64,000 bases of DNA from Sepioteuthis lessoniana (GCA_963585895.1 OY757911.1:56584319-56648318), one strand, 5' to 3'; shown: positions 32,412 through 43,437, counted from the stretch's first letter. The notes: a model not told the origin generated them from the sequence alone. Numbers and translations: made by a program.

Positions 32412-33650
32412 TATCTCTCTCGCAAGGTCAAGGTACTTATCTCTCTTTTCACATTCTTTCAGATTTATTCTGTGGTCAGCCGGGACAGCAAAGTCGACAA
32501 TTTTGCAGATTTTATTGTTTTTTGTTGATTATCATAAGATCTGGTCTTCGGGCCGAGATTTGGTGATCTTTTTGTATATCAAGGTTCCACAAGTGTTTGT
32601 GAGTGTCATTTTCTAGGACAGGTGCTAGGTTGTGGATATTCCATTTGTTGGCACGGTCAAATTAAAATTTTTTGCACATTTCCCAGTGGATCAACTTGCT
32701 CACCCAGTCGTGTCTAGACTCGTACTCCTTCTGTGCCAATTTGTTTCATTTGCTTATTATGTGATTGATGGTTTCGTCTCTGTCACTGCATACTCTGCAC
32801 TTGCTATTTTGTTTCGTCTCATCTATTCTCGCTTTGATATGATTGGTTCTTATAGCGCTGTTTTGTGCTGCGATTAGGAAAGATTATGTTTCTCTCATAA
32901 AGTTTCATTTTCTTAGCCATGTCCAGGTTTTGTTGTGCGAGATGTTGTTTATAAGTCGTTTAAAACGCCTATAGAGTTGTTTTTCTTCCCATTTTTGTTT
33001 CTTAGTTATTGTCATTCTGTTATCTATCGGGTTGTCAGTATTCTTTCTGATGGCCGTAATCAGTCCTCGTTCGTGTTTTTCTATATTGTCTTTGAGTCGT
33101 TGTATGGATGCGTCAACGCTGTCTTCGATGCTGGCAAGTCCTCTTCCTCCCTCTTTTCTTGATACATATAGTCTGTCCACGTAGCCTCTGGTATGTAACG
33201 CCTTGTGCATGGTAATTAGCTTTCTAGTTCTTTGGTCCATTTGTCTAAGTTCATCTCTGGTCCACTTGAGAAACGGCCCCGAGTATCTTACGAGGATTAC
33301 AGCCCAAGTATTTATTCCTTTGATAAGGTTTCCGCGATTGAGTTTTGCCGCGAGTAGTTTTCTCGTTCTCCTGAGATATTCTTTTAGAATTTTGTTTTTC
33401 ATTTCGACTTGTTTGATGGTGTCAGCCTCCAAAATTCATAAGTATTTGTAGGTGTCATTTTCTGCGAGCGTTCTAATTTTGTCTTGATTTGGTAGTTCTA
33501 TTCCGTCAGTTAGATGCTGTTTGCAACTTTTCATTATGAGCAGGGCGCATTTTTCAATGCCAAATTTCTATGTTCTGACTGTATATTCCAATTGTGTGTA
33601 TTAGTGTTTCCAGTACCTTTCATTTTTTGCAAATAGTTTGATATTATCAT
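32412..33650 (-). mobile_element. RLE-LINE (R4/Dong-like) copy A
   Basis: Minus-strand LINE piece from past the RT active site to within the endonuclease. The frame 32905-33432 is intact for 175 codons: MEADTIKQVEMKNKILKEYL, RYSGPFLKWTRDELRQMDQR, HTRGYVDRLYVSRKEGGRGL and NNISHNKTWTWLRK. Further 3' come the KWYMHNLA-type block, CRVCSDRDETINHII-like knuckle (about 32755-32800) and KVDFAVPADHR (about 32460-32500). It stops at 32412, so the family's 3' terminus and stem-loop are missing. The 5' end runs into copy B at about 33650. Confidence 0.82.
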
Positions 33651-33654
33651 CATT

Positions 33655-34062
33655 TCAGAGTTTTTCACATCAGCGTTAGCTGATGGATTTTCCCTGGAGT
33701 CTGAGCGACAGGAAGTCTCCCCAAGTCTCCCTGACTCTTCTCGGTATTCTGGCTGTCTGCAATAATGTTGTCGTTTGGATGGTCTCCACACGTCCACCAA
33801 CTTCCAAATCGTCCAGGCCCTTTAATATTCATTTAGTTACCGTGCCAAAAGCACCAATCAGAATTGCTACAATCGTCACTTTCATGTCCCATAGTTTCTT
33901 CAATATCTCTAGCATGATCGTGATATTTATCCTTCTTTTCATATTCTTTAAGTTTTATTTCTGTTGGCAGCCAATTCTATTTTTTTTTGTTGTTGATTGT
34001 TATAAGGTCTGGTCTTCTGACCAAGATTAAGTGATCCGTATGTTTGTCAAAGTCCCATAGTA
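33655..34062 (-). mobile_element. RLE-LINE copy B, 3' fragment
   Basis: Begins with the family's 3' terminus on the minus strand (CATCAGCTAACGCTGATG at 33669-33686, a 7-bp stem with a 4-nt loop). It then goes 5' through KGLDDLEVGGRVETIQTTTL (about 33770-33830), and stops just before the (TTA)n tract at 34063. A 5'-truncated copy whose 5' edge abuts TTA repeats. Its 3' edge touches copy A. Confidence 0.82.
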
Positions 34063-34063
34063 G

Positions 34064-34108
<45 letters not shown>
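34063..34108. repeat. (TTA)n microsatellite
   Basis: About 15 TTA units bounding RLE-LINE copy B. Confidence 0.97.
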
Positions 34109-34111
<3 letters not shown>

Positions 34112-34387
34112 TACTCATTCGTGTATTTATTATCTGGAGTAATGTTATGTTTTAAGTATTAATTTCATTTATTATAAAGCAATCTGCTATAGCCAAAATA
34201 ATATTTGGAAAGAATATAGCCTATTTATTCTCAAATCTACTGCATTCGGTATCTGTTTAATATCATATCTATGATATTTTGGGATCTGCATGTAAATTTG
34301 TTTATATATTTTCTATGTATATTCATTTGCCGTATTTTTAGAATTCTATTTGGATTATTACTTTTAAGTCTTTTAAGTCGCAGACTT

Positions 34388-34426
<39 letters not shown>

Positions 34427-34611
34427 GTTTAGGCCCAAAGGTTTATTTGCTGAAGAATCCGTATGATTCGTCATATCTCCTATTGATGCCTTGTTTTTTT
34501 ACGAATGGGAACCAAGCACTGCAACATCGATAGAAGAAGTGTGCTGGCCGCTAGGTGGTCTACGTAAAAAAACAATTTGCTCCCATTTAATCTTTATCTT
34601 GATAGTCAAAA

Positions 34612-34613
<2 letters not shown>
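34109..34613. other. Unassigned DNA with a (TA)n run
   Basis: TA run at 34393-34422. The rest shows no gene or repeat family. Confidence 0.5.

Positions 34614-34703
<90 letters not shown>
34614..34703. repeat. (TA)n(TG)n microsatellite
   Basis: About 23 TA units passing into about 21 GT units. Confidence 0.98.
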
Positions 34704-34705
<2 letters not shown>

Positions 34706-34734
34706 ATAAATAGATTCATTATCCAGAGAATAAC

Positions 34735-34900
34735 TTTAACACTCACTGCTCTTATTTACCGGCTGAATAGAAATGACAGTGATCGAGCGTTACACATCAA
34801 AACGTCTGAATGTCTACCTATATATGAACAAATGACATATCTCCTTACATCTCAACAATGACTCATTCCATATTAAACACAATGAGTCATGTTCCGCTTT
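34735..34900 (+). repeat. Unclassified repeat R, copy 2
   Basis: ACTCACTGCTCTTATTTACC, GAATAGAAATGACAGTGATC, GAATGTCTACCTATATATGA, CATATCTCC and CTCAACAATGACTCATTC follow the same order as the minus strand of 15173-15310. No ORF and no clear tRNA box. Confidence 0.5.
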
Positions 34901-35500
34901 TAAACGTGTTCTTGTCTTTGCACGTACAGCTGTCGTTGTCGGATGAGATGTCAGTTACATTTTAACACACTCAGATTTACTAGATTTTGAAATAGAGAGA
35001 AATACTCATTCCCTTCATTCTTCAAATTCCCCTGATCGCGCATTATAATCAGAATAGAGCTCGTTTCTTCTTGAAGAATAGGGAACCGGAATTAGTCTTA
35101 ATGCACAATAATGCACTCTGCATTGTCCAGGAAGCGCATCTGAATAAATGATTGACAATCAAAGTTTCCTCGCTTACATCATATGGCCAGTATGACACCT
35201 TACACTTTACGCCCAACAGCCCTCCATTTATCTCCATTAGCGCTTGAACAAAACTAACATGATCTATCAGAAATAAGCATTGTTGCAGACAAATAAACGC
35301 GTGTCCATAATCCAAACAAACAAAAGTGATACCTGTGACGGAATGAATGCGTCTGCGATTATATGATCCCACTCAAAGAATTGTCCTTTTCAAGTCTGAT
35401 CCTTTTCTATTGCCCAACTTGCTTCTGATGCCCTGCATTGACCTCAAGTGGACAAACTAGATCGAAAATGCACGCAATCATTAGATGGGAACAGTGATCT
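34901..35500. other. Unassigned, mixed-composition DNA
   Basis: No known repeat seen. A 107-residue minus-strand frame (35049-35372, starting MGSYNRRRIHSVTGITFVCL) has no recognised domain. This is one of the few stretches that could be single-copy. Confidence 0.3.
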
Positions 35501-35503
35501 GAA

Positions 35504-35511
35504 TATAAAAG
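35504..35511 (+). promoter_or_regulatory. TATA-box candidate
   Basis: TATAAAAG, followed about 25-45 bp downstream by the window's most GC-rich short stretch (GCGGCAGCGGAGGCGGCAGT, 35531-35550). The spacing would fit a TATA promoter with a start near 35535. No downstream exon was recognised, so this is only a candidate. Confidence 0.2.
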
Positions 35512-35934
35512 AGGCAGAAAGCGGTGATAGCGGCAGCGGAGGCGGCAGTGGAAAATAGATTACCACTGAATAGTGATCATGTCAATCTATTGAATGCTGT
35601 ATCTGTGATCACTCCCCGTTGGTTATCCGGTTTTAATCTTGACCCAGTGGTGTTCTGCATTGTTTATTCTGCTTAGTGAGTGTAATGTGAACATTTAAAT
35701 ACAAACAGACAAATCTTTTCTTGCGAAATCTATAGTGCAATTTACAGCGATATCCTCGTCTAATGAAACTTTACGTTAATTGATTTCCTTGGACTTGATC
35801 CGTCAAAATCCAATATACAAATAATTATCAAAGTCTGTAAGAGATTAAGTGTTAACGGCGGAAAGGTGTTATTAAGAAACTATAGTCAAATCTGAATTAC
35901 AATTCTTCTTATGTTCCCAGACATTCTCGCCTCG
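35512..35934. other. Unassigned DNA
   Basis: No coding frame or known repeat. Confidence 0.4.
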
Positions 35935-36130
35935 CTAACACCGAGGATTAGAATACGTTGAATGTATTCCTCGAAGATGGGTGAAAGCCTCCTAAAAAGG
36001 GGGTGTCCTAGATGCGAGTAAAGTGTATCTGATGGCGAGGCTGAAGTTTAGGAAATCTAAGGTATGTGGAGTATCCCATCATAGCTTTTATGTCCGGCTT
36101 CACTCTGATTTATGGTGATAATATTGAGAT
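35935..36130 (+). repeat. Family C head, strongly diverged
   Basis: GGATTAGAATACGTTGAATG, GTATCTGATGGCGAGGCTGA, GAGTATCCCATCATAGCTTT and CTTCACTCTGATTTATGG follow the order of the family C head. No array or tail follows. Confidence 0.4.
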
Positions 36131-36840
36131 GATTCCAAACACTGGTTGAATATATCCGTTTAAAATAATACTTAAAAAGATTTTGAACTACATTAAATCC
36201 TTTGCTCTAAAAAAATGGCATTCTAATATTAAGTGTTCACCTGATTTAGATTACACTGATGAACACGATTTTGGTGCCAAGAAACTAATTACGTTTTTTA
36301 GTTAATTTAATCTTGTTGATTCCGAAAATGACCTAATTTTTCATGGTGAAATACAGTTTTTCCTGTACTATAAATGCATATGTTTGGAAAAAAAAGATAG
36401 ATTTACGATTTTGGCAGATCGCAAAATAAATTTATAAAAGTCATAGAAACCCATCAATTTTAAGGTAAGGCAAGCAATTTATGTCAGCCACATGAAATAC
36501 ACTATTTTTAAGAAAAAATATATTTTTGATTAAAAAATAAAAATAGAAGTAACGAATTTTCATAATTTATCGCATAAGTTCCAATAAAAACATAAACTTT
36601 ATCAGAAATATTATTTCATAAATCTGATAATTAAGGTGACAAAAAAACAAACCCTAAAATTTTCTATTTGATAATTATTCATCTCATCCATTTTGTCCTT
36701 TCACAAGTGAAGGAAACCAATCACATTGAGACGTTTTTGTTTTCACAGTTGGAAAGAAACTCCAGCTGAAGACATCCCAAGAGAATATATCTATTCCATT
36801 GTACATGATCAACAGCTTGTAATGGTTTCTCCATAACATC
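36131..36840. other. Unassigned AT-rich DNA
   Basis: No gene seen. The last 140 bp may be decayed upstream sequence of the pseudogene that follows, judging only by adjacency. Confidence 0.4.
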
Positions 36841-37230
36841 ATGAAACTCATTAAGGATGATGGATTCTTTAATTCAATGAATGACTTGGAACTACGCGCT
36901 TGGACAACGTTTGTTGACGTGGTGAAAATTTTGATAATCACCGGTTCCCAAAGCTACAAGGAGTTAGTGTAAAAAATTTCGAAAAGTGTACAGGACTTGG
37001 AGGTTAAATGGGTATTAGAGTTCATTTTTACATAGCGTCTAGATAAATTTCCGGATAATTGCGGCGATGTGAGTGATGAGCAAGGAGAAATATTTCATCG
37101 GAGTATCAAAACAATGGAAGATCGCTATCAGGGACTGTGGGACAAAGGAATGATGGTTGACTACTGTTAGTATATCAAAAAGGACTTAAACAACATTGAA
37201 CATGACAGACAAACAAAGAGAGAACATTTT
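36841..37230 (+). pseudogene. Fragment of a multicopy invertebrate ORF (FHxxIxxMExRYQGxW type)
   Basis: The frame reads MKLIKDDGFFNSMNDLELRA then WTTFVDVVK and, after stops, KELV, and then DKFPDNCGDVSDEQGEIFHR, SIKTMEDRYQGLWDKGMM and VDYC. The pattern LxFFPxNxGxVSDEQGExFH...MExRYQGxW...MMxDYC is one I know as a conserved, multicopy protein of unknown function in many arthropod, cnidarian and mollusc genomes, usually thought to be mobile-element derived. Only its C-terminal third is present, with at least three stops. The assignment to a named transposon class is not possible from this piece. Confidence 0.6.
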
Positions 37231-38749
37231 TCTTTAGTACCTAAATTCATGAAAATATTCTTTCTGCTGTATGTTTATGAAATGATTTGATGAAAATACT
37301 TTTTGATCTTGGTAAATACAATCGTGTTTTTTTTAATGACTTAGATTTGATTGTTATTGCATAAATAGTATTTCTCAAGAAGCAGACTAATATTTGTTGG
37401 TTTAAATATGAATTGAGAGGTTTCTACGAATTTCATTTGAGAAATATTGCCATCGGTCAATATTACACACAGAAAATAGATGTAAAATATGCTTTTATCC
37501 AAAAGTGAGGAATTTCTGTTCAGCCAAAAATGGAACTAGCCAAGAAAAAGTAAGTTCATTTTCCAGTTTAGCGCTTTTAAATTAGCTAAAAAAAGATGTT
37601 TTGTGCATCGACACCACTTCAATGTTTTTTTTTTTTGCTAACCATTGATATTATAAGATATATTTCTGTGCTGTATGTGACTGAAAAGTATAATTGTTAA
37701 AGTGAATTTGCCTTAAAATATCCCAACCTTTCGTAAAACCAACCAAAACATCAAAATCAACTATATCAATGATTTGGCTTGAGGTACATATTTTCTTTTG
37801 TAAGCTCTTTTAATCATTGGGTAATTGTGACTCTTTCTCAGGTGCTTTTCTAGTCTTAGATAAAATATTCATTACATTGTATACGTATGATTTATGCTAC
37901 ACTATCGATCAATTCAGGTGATCTTGACTTTTATTTGAAAGTCATTAGTATTAGGAATACTAGAAACCATGAAACCATATGCAAACAAATTACTATTATT
38001 AAATAGAAACAATAACTTGAAATCGATCAAGAATATTAGAGAGTAATACTAATACCCTAGAAATGTATGCAAAATATTTGTATTAGGATCACTTGGTGTC
38101 ATATAACCATGTGATAAAACCTCTAAAGAAACACCTACCCAATAAATCAAATACAAACGTATACTGTACATAACTACATAACCTTTTAGCCAAGCATAAA
38201 CCAAGACGGGTTGACCTCCCAATGGCATCAACTACCAATCAATCTACATTTGTCTTCATCACATTACAAAATTTTAGACTCGTGATGATAAGTCATGATT
38301 TACTTACGTTTATTAATATGAATCTATTTAGAATGTTGGGATCATTAAAAAATGAATGTTTTCAAACATAAATGGAACGGTACGAAATTACTTGATGATT
38401 CTGGAGTAATGAACTCATTAAGTTAAAGTCCAGCCAACGTATCCATATGCTATTTTTTTTTCTCCTATTTGCTCCCAAAAATATTAATTATCAACTCGAG
38501 CAGATTTAGACACTTATATGCCATGTAAATAGAAAGTTATAAAATATATTATTGGAAATTTGTATAAAATTGAAGTAAAATTTACAATTTTCTGACATAT
38601 GAGAACAATCTTTGCATCGTAATCAGTTGCAAATAAACCCTTGAAGTTATGTTTGTCAGTTTGTGTAACATTCACTACACTAGATAATCGGTTATGTATA
38701 TGCTCTTTCATAATTTTATCAAGTTTTAAGGGTTTCACCAAACAAAAAA
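37231..38749. other. Unassigned AT-rich DNA
   Basis: About 1.5 kb with no gene or known repeat. The short minus-strand frames at 38049-38231 and 38514-38741 show no motif. Confidence 0.5.
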
Positions 38750-39170
38750 AGCAGCGGTAGTGTCGATACTGCTATATGGATGCACCATATGGAGGCTAAT
38801 TAAACGTATGGAGAAAAAACTTGACTGCAATTACAAAAGAATGCTGAGAGCTATATTGAACAAGTCCTGGAGGTAACACACTACAAAACAACAGCTGCAC
38901 GGCCATATACCACCCATTAGGAAAACTATCCAAATTAGACGAACCAGACATGTAGGACACTGCGGGAGAAGTAAGGACGAACTCATAAACGATATACTCC
39001 TGTGGACCCCTTTAATTGGCCGGGCAAAGGTTGAACGGCTCGCAAGAACCTATATACGACCACTCTGTGCCGATGCAGGATGTTGCCTGGAAGACCCCCC
39101 CCGGGAGTTATGGACGATAGAGAGAGGTGGTGAGAGAAGATCAGGGAGATCTGAGCCAGCAGTGCAACAT
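38750..39170 (+). mobile_element. RTE-LINE 3' fragment
   Basis: The plus strand begins AAVVSILLYGCTIWRLIKRM, then KLDCNYKRMLRAILNKSWR, a stop in place of the next codon, QLHGHIPPIRKTIQIRRTRH, GHCGRSKDELINDILLWTP and RELWTIERGGERRSGRSEPA. It is strongly 5' truncated and ends AGCAGTGCAAC just before (ATG)n. Confidence 0.88.
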
Positions 39171-39192
39171 GATGATGATGATGATGATGATG
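39171..39192. repeat. (ATG)n tail of RTE-LINE
   Basis: Seven ATG units directly after the LINE, the usual 3' tail in this family. Confidence 0.95.
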
Positions 39193-39948
39193 TTTTCAAA
39201 ACAAACTGATAAATCTTATTTTAATGTTAATGATCCCAGAGATCTTCAATCATAAAGCAGTATATAATAAATTCACTGCTAAGCGTTTTTTTTTTGCGCT
39301 TGATGACCCAAAAGGATAATTGTTGCCAATAAGGGAATTACTAAAAAATGCATGTGGCGCGCTAGTTCAGATATATAAATTAAGCAGAATTGATGTTAAA
39401 CAGACTATCACTAATAACTTAAATGTTTGCCTATTTGTATAAGCTAAAAAAACCTTTATGATACCTAATATTCATATAATTAATATTAAAATATAAGCAG
39501 CTACGACACATATTAACCAATGCTGCAATATAATCCATTAATATGACTCGAATATTTTATGATGTTGTAATATCTGTGTAAACGGAAAATGAACAGACTG
39601 CAGATGAATTTCAACAAATACAAACATATTCGTGTTTAATTAATAATATATCACCAAACTACATTTATTTATTTTTGCTGACGATATTGAAGATTATGGA
39701 TTACATAAATTAATAGATGGTTTTCTTCTGAACTGATACGAGTCTCTTAAGCATTTCTAAATTGTTTTGTATAAAGAAACTTTGTTTAAAAAGACGGTAG
39801 AACACGTGGAGAAGTTTGTATGGCGATAGTTTTCTAATTGGGTCATGTCTTTCTGGTCTTGGTCTTTTTCGTTAGACATAAATCATCAACCATGACGCGA
39901 TGTAGAATAGGCAGTTATGTCAACGACAAGGTTGACAATTTTATCGTA
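39193..39948. other. Unassigned AT-rich DNA
   Basis: Nothing recognised. Confidence 0.5.
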
Positions 39949-40000
39949 TCATCTGAGAAGTTGCATCTTGGTTGGATTATTGATGCAACTTCTCAGATGA
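39949..40000. repeat. Perfect 19-bp inverted repeat
   Basis: TCATCTGAGAAGTTGCATC (39949-39967) is exactly complementary to 39982-40000, with a 14-nt loop. Its right arm touches the start of the family C head. Confidence 0.9.
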
Positions 40001-40440
40001 CTGCAGAATACATTGACTACATTTCTGCAGAGGGGTAAGTTTCCTCGAATGAGTGTCCTGAATATGGCTGAAAAGAGTCTGATGATGTGGCTTCAATAAC
40101 GCTGGAGCTTTGGGGAATACTGAATACCCCTTTATTTGCATCGCTCCCAACCCCACTCTGACCTTGAGTGGTATCACCTGATAGGTCCTACCTAAATAGT
40201 GTAGTACACTAAACTGAATTGTCTGAAATTAACTGTTTTTACATTTAACTGTGCGTTTAAACTGTGTATTTATGCTTGACTGAATTGTTTGAAATAGATC
40301 TGTTTTGACATTTCAAAGTGCAAATAAAATTATACTTATACTAAACTTAACGGTTTGAAACTTTTTAATCAAAATTACTAAACTCGGCGTTAAATTACCT
40401 GAAAAGGGTCGACATGCCGTAAAACAAAACAACCAAACAA
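40001..40440 (+). mobile_element. Family C element
   Basis: Head CTGCAGAATACATTGACTAC, AGTCTGATGATGTGGCTTCA, GGAGCTTTGGGGAATACTGA and GGTATCACCTGATAGGTCC. Then three to four CTGAATTGTYTGAAAT units and a tail CGGCGTTAAATTACCTGAAA with GGGTCGACATGCCGTAAAAC. In the tail the stem CGGCGT/ACATGCCG keeps pairing with a G-U. Confidence 0.75.
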
Positions 40441-41094
40441 CCGGCCTTTCAGATGATCATTTGTGGCTAGATGCAGATAAAACAAAATGGCAGAGATCGA
40501 CGTTAAGTAGCACGTAATGTGAAAAAGTGATGCCGTAACAAAAAGTTATAGTAGGCAATATCCTTGTTTAATGCAGCACTATAATCTGAACGAGTGGCTT
40601 GAGAAACAAGTAGTAAGTACTGTCTTTTAAAACAGTTACCCTAAACTAGTGGATACAGCAAAGCCATCTTAGACTGCCATCGGGGGTGAAACAACCGTGC
40701 CTTTTTATGAAGGTTTGTGCTATTTTTTCTGCCAGAATCACCATAAGGTCCATCAATCAAATCCATGATCCCGCTGATCAAGTTATTGTGTTTCATTTGA
40801 TCTTTGTTTTAGAAATTAACCAAGTAACCTGAATATTTCCTGATCCTTGCTTTAGAAAACAGGACACAAGCTTATTACATAATTTATAGATTCTTAACAT
40901 CCTGGTCTTTTATCTGTATTTCTGATTCAGATTTAATATTAAATAAAACTTACATTTGTGATTTTTCTGCCTATCGTTTCTCAGCGTTTTATTTTTACTA
41001 CAAACAATACGTTTTATAGTGTATTTTCTTACGAAGTTACGAAATATTTCAATTAGTTTATCAGTACATTTCCATTTTTCATCCGAAATCGTGA

Positions 41095-41098
<4 letters not shown>
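40441..41098. other. Unassigned DNA
   Basis: No gene or known repeat seen. Confidence 0.45.

Positions 41099-41140
<42 letters not shown>
41099..41140. repeat. (TTA)n microsatellite
   Basis: About 14 TTA units at the 3' boundary of RLE-LINE fragment C. Confidence 0.97.
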
Positions 41141-41316
41141 TGTTCTCTTTTGATAGTTTTTTCACAACAGCGTTGAGTGACATCAAGTCTCCTCAAGTCT
41201 CCAGTATTCTGGCCGATCTCAATAATGTAGTAGTTTGGGGGGTCTCTATTTATCCCGTTTTTTCCAAGTCCTTCAGCCCATGTTGTAATCCTTTCGTGAA
41301 TGTAGGAAAAGTACAA
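41141..41316 (-). mobile_element. RLE-LINE fragment C
   Basis: A 176-bp piece of the family's 3' end on the minus strand. The terminal stem-loop is decayed (CAACAGCGTTGAGTG), followed by sequence matching the VETIQTTALLRTARIL-coding region. It lies between two (TTA)n tracts. Confidence 0.75.
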
Positions 41317-41333
41317 ATTATTATTATTATGAC

Positions 41334-41364
<31 letters not shown>
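41317..41364. repeat. (TTA)n microsatellite, interrupted
   Basis: ATT units with one GACTATT interruption, between RLE-LINE fragments C and D. Confidence 0.95.
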
Positions 41365-41369
<5 letters not shown>

Positions 41370-41685
41370 CTTTAGAGTTTTTCATATCAGCGTTAGTAAG
41401 GTCCAGGTATTTATCTTTCTTTTCAGATTCTTTCAGTTTTATTCTGTGGTCAGCCGGGACGGCAAAGTCGACAAGTTTGCAAGTTCCCTTCTTTTTGTTG
41501 ATTACTATGAGGTCTGGTCGCTAGCCAAGATTAGGTGCTCCGTTGGTATGTCAACATCCCATAGGAGTTTGTGTGAGTCATTCTCGAGGACAGGTGCTGA
41601 GTTTTGCATATACCATTTGCTCGTATAGTCAAATTTGAATTTCTTGCATATCTCTCAGTGGATCTCCTTGCCCATCCAGTCGTGT
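41365..41685 (-). mobile_element. RLE-LINE fragment D
   Basis: The minus strand ends CTCTAAAGGAGTTAATAAT. It carries KVDFAVPADHRIKLK-coding sequence (about 41430-41475), WDVDIPTEHLILASDQTS-type endonuclease residues (about 41515-41560) and the KWYMQN block (about 41605-41620). An internal deletion joins the 3' terminus directly to the YLDL block near 41395. Confidence 0.78.
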
Positions 41686-42030
41686 GTCCACTCGTCCGCC
41701 AAATTCCATGTCATCCAGGCCCTTTAATAATCTTTTAGTTATTGTGCTAAAAGCACCACTAACAATTGGTATAATCATTACCTTCGAGTACCATATTTTT
41801 TTTCAATTTCCTACCAAGGTCGAGGTACTGATACTTCTTTTCATATTCCTTCAGTTTTATTCTGGGGCACCTCTGGTGGTGTAACGGTTAGCAAGCTAGA
41901 CTAGCAAACCTACAGGAGTGAGTTCGAGTCTCATTGGGCACCCCCTTCATTCGGCCTTGTGCCACATCGAAGCAAAGAGCTTTGTAAATTACTCCTTCAG
42001 TTTTATTCTGTAGACAGCAAAGTCGACATA
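41686..42030 (-). mobile_element. RLE-LINE fragment E, split by SINE-E
   Basis: Minus-strand GLDDMEFGGRV (about 41690-41720), FSTITKRLLKG (about 41725-41760) and the KYQYLDLGRK-like block (about 41815-41845). Then SINE-E, after which the same sequence resumes (CAGAATAAAACTGAAGGA repeated on both sides) and ends at (TAT)n. It lacks the 3' terminus and the RT. Confidence 0.78.
41865..41992 (+). mobile_element. SINE-E with perfect 18-bp target duplication
   Basis: 128 bp between TCCTTCAGTTTTATTCTG at 41847-41864 and the identical TCCTTCAGTTTTATTCTG at 41993-42010. Head GGGCACCTCTGGTGGTGTAA with CGGTTAGCAAGC (A box region), B box GAGTTCGAGTCTC (41920-41932), then CCTTGTGCCACATC and the TTGTAAATTAC end. 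It is the same family as 17320-17446. The tail is not poly-A. Confidence 0.95.
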
Positions 42031-42048
42031 TTATTATTATTATTATCA
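42031..42048. repeat. (ATT)n tract
   Basis: Six ATT-type units between RLE-LINE fragments E and F. Confidence 0.9.
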
Positions 42049-43437
42049 TTCATATTACTCCTTTTGAGTTTATCACATCAGTGTTAGCTGATGGTTTTTC
42101 ACTGGAGTTTGAGTGACAGCAAGTATCCTCAAGTCTTCGAGACACGTCTCAGTAATCTTGAGTTCTCAGTAATGATGTCATTTGGATAGTCTCTACCTGT
42201 CCGCCAACTTCCAAGTCCTCCAGGCCTTTTAATAATCTTTTAGTCATGGTGTCAAAAGAACCAATCACAATTGGTACCATCTTCACTTTCATGTTCCAGC
42301 GCTTTTTTAATCCTCTAGCAAGGTAGAAGTAATTATTCTTCTTTTCCCATTCCTTCAGATTTATTCTGTGGTTAGCCGGGACAGCAAAGTACACAATTTT
42401 GCAAATTCTCTTTTTGTTGTTGATTGTTATATGGTCTGGTCTTCTGGTTAGCATTTTGTGATCCGGTTGTATGTTAAAGTCCTTTGGGAGTTTATGTGTT
42501 ATTTTCTAGGACAGGTGCTGGGTTGTGCATATACCATTTGTTAATGTGGTCAAATTTAAATTTCTTGCAAATTTCCCAGTGGATCACCTTCCGACTCAGT
42601 CGTGTCTCGTCTTATACTCCTTCTGTGCCAATTTGCTTCATTCGCTTATTATGTGATTGATCGTTTCGTCTCTAACTACATTTGCTATTTTGTTGCGTCT
42701 TATCTATTCTCGCTTTGGTATTATTGGCTCTTATGGCGTTATCCTGTACTGCTATTAGGAGAGATTCTGTTTCTCTCTTAAGGTTTCCTTTTTTTAGCCA
42801 TGACCAGGTTTTCTAGTTTGAGATGTTGTTTATTAGTCGGTTAAAGCGGCCATAGAGTTGTTTTTTTCCCATTTTCGATTCCTGGTTGTTGTCATTCTAT
42901 CGTCTATCGTATTGTCAGTATCGTTTCTGATCCGTTTAAGTTAATCTTAAGAAAGGGTCCCGAGTATCTAACGAGGGGGACAGAACAAGTATTTATTCCT
43001 TTGATGAAGTTTCTGCGGGAGAGTTTTTTTTTGAGTAGTTTTCTAGTTCTCTCGAGATATTCTTTTTGAATTTTGTTTTTCATTTCGACTTTTTCGATGG
43101 TGTCAGCCTCCAAGATACCCATGTATTTGTAGGTTTCGTTTTCTCCGAGCGTTCTAATATTGTCTTGATTTGGTAGTTCCATTCCGTCGGGCATATGTCA
43201 TTTGCCACTTTTCATGACGAGCATGGCACATTTTTCTATGCCAAATTCCATTTCTATTTTCTGACTGTATATTCTAACGGCGTGTATGAGAGTTTCCAGT
43301 TTTTTTTCATTTTTTGCAAATAGTTTAATGTCATCCATGTACATTAGGTGATTGATCATCTCTTACGATTAGCAGTGCACTTTCTGAGTATATGGTTAAG
43401 TGGCATTTTGGCTATTAGAAATAGTAAAGTGATAGTA

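Noticed and set aside
32905..33432. Intact host gene of 175 codons
   Set aside because: The sequence matches the RLE-LINE polyprotein seen in other copies at 3309, 9618 and 42049, and the neighbouring parts of the ORF are broken.
41053..41385. Asn-rich 110-residue minus-strand frame
   Set aside because: Poly-Asn comes from the (TTA)n tracts around RLE-LINE fragment C.
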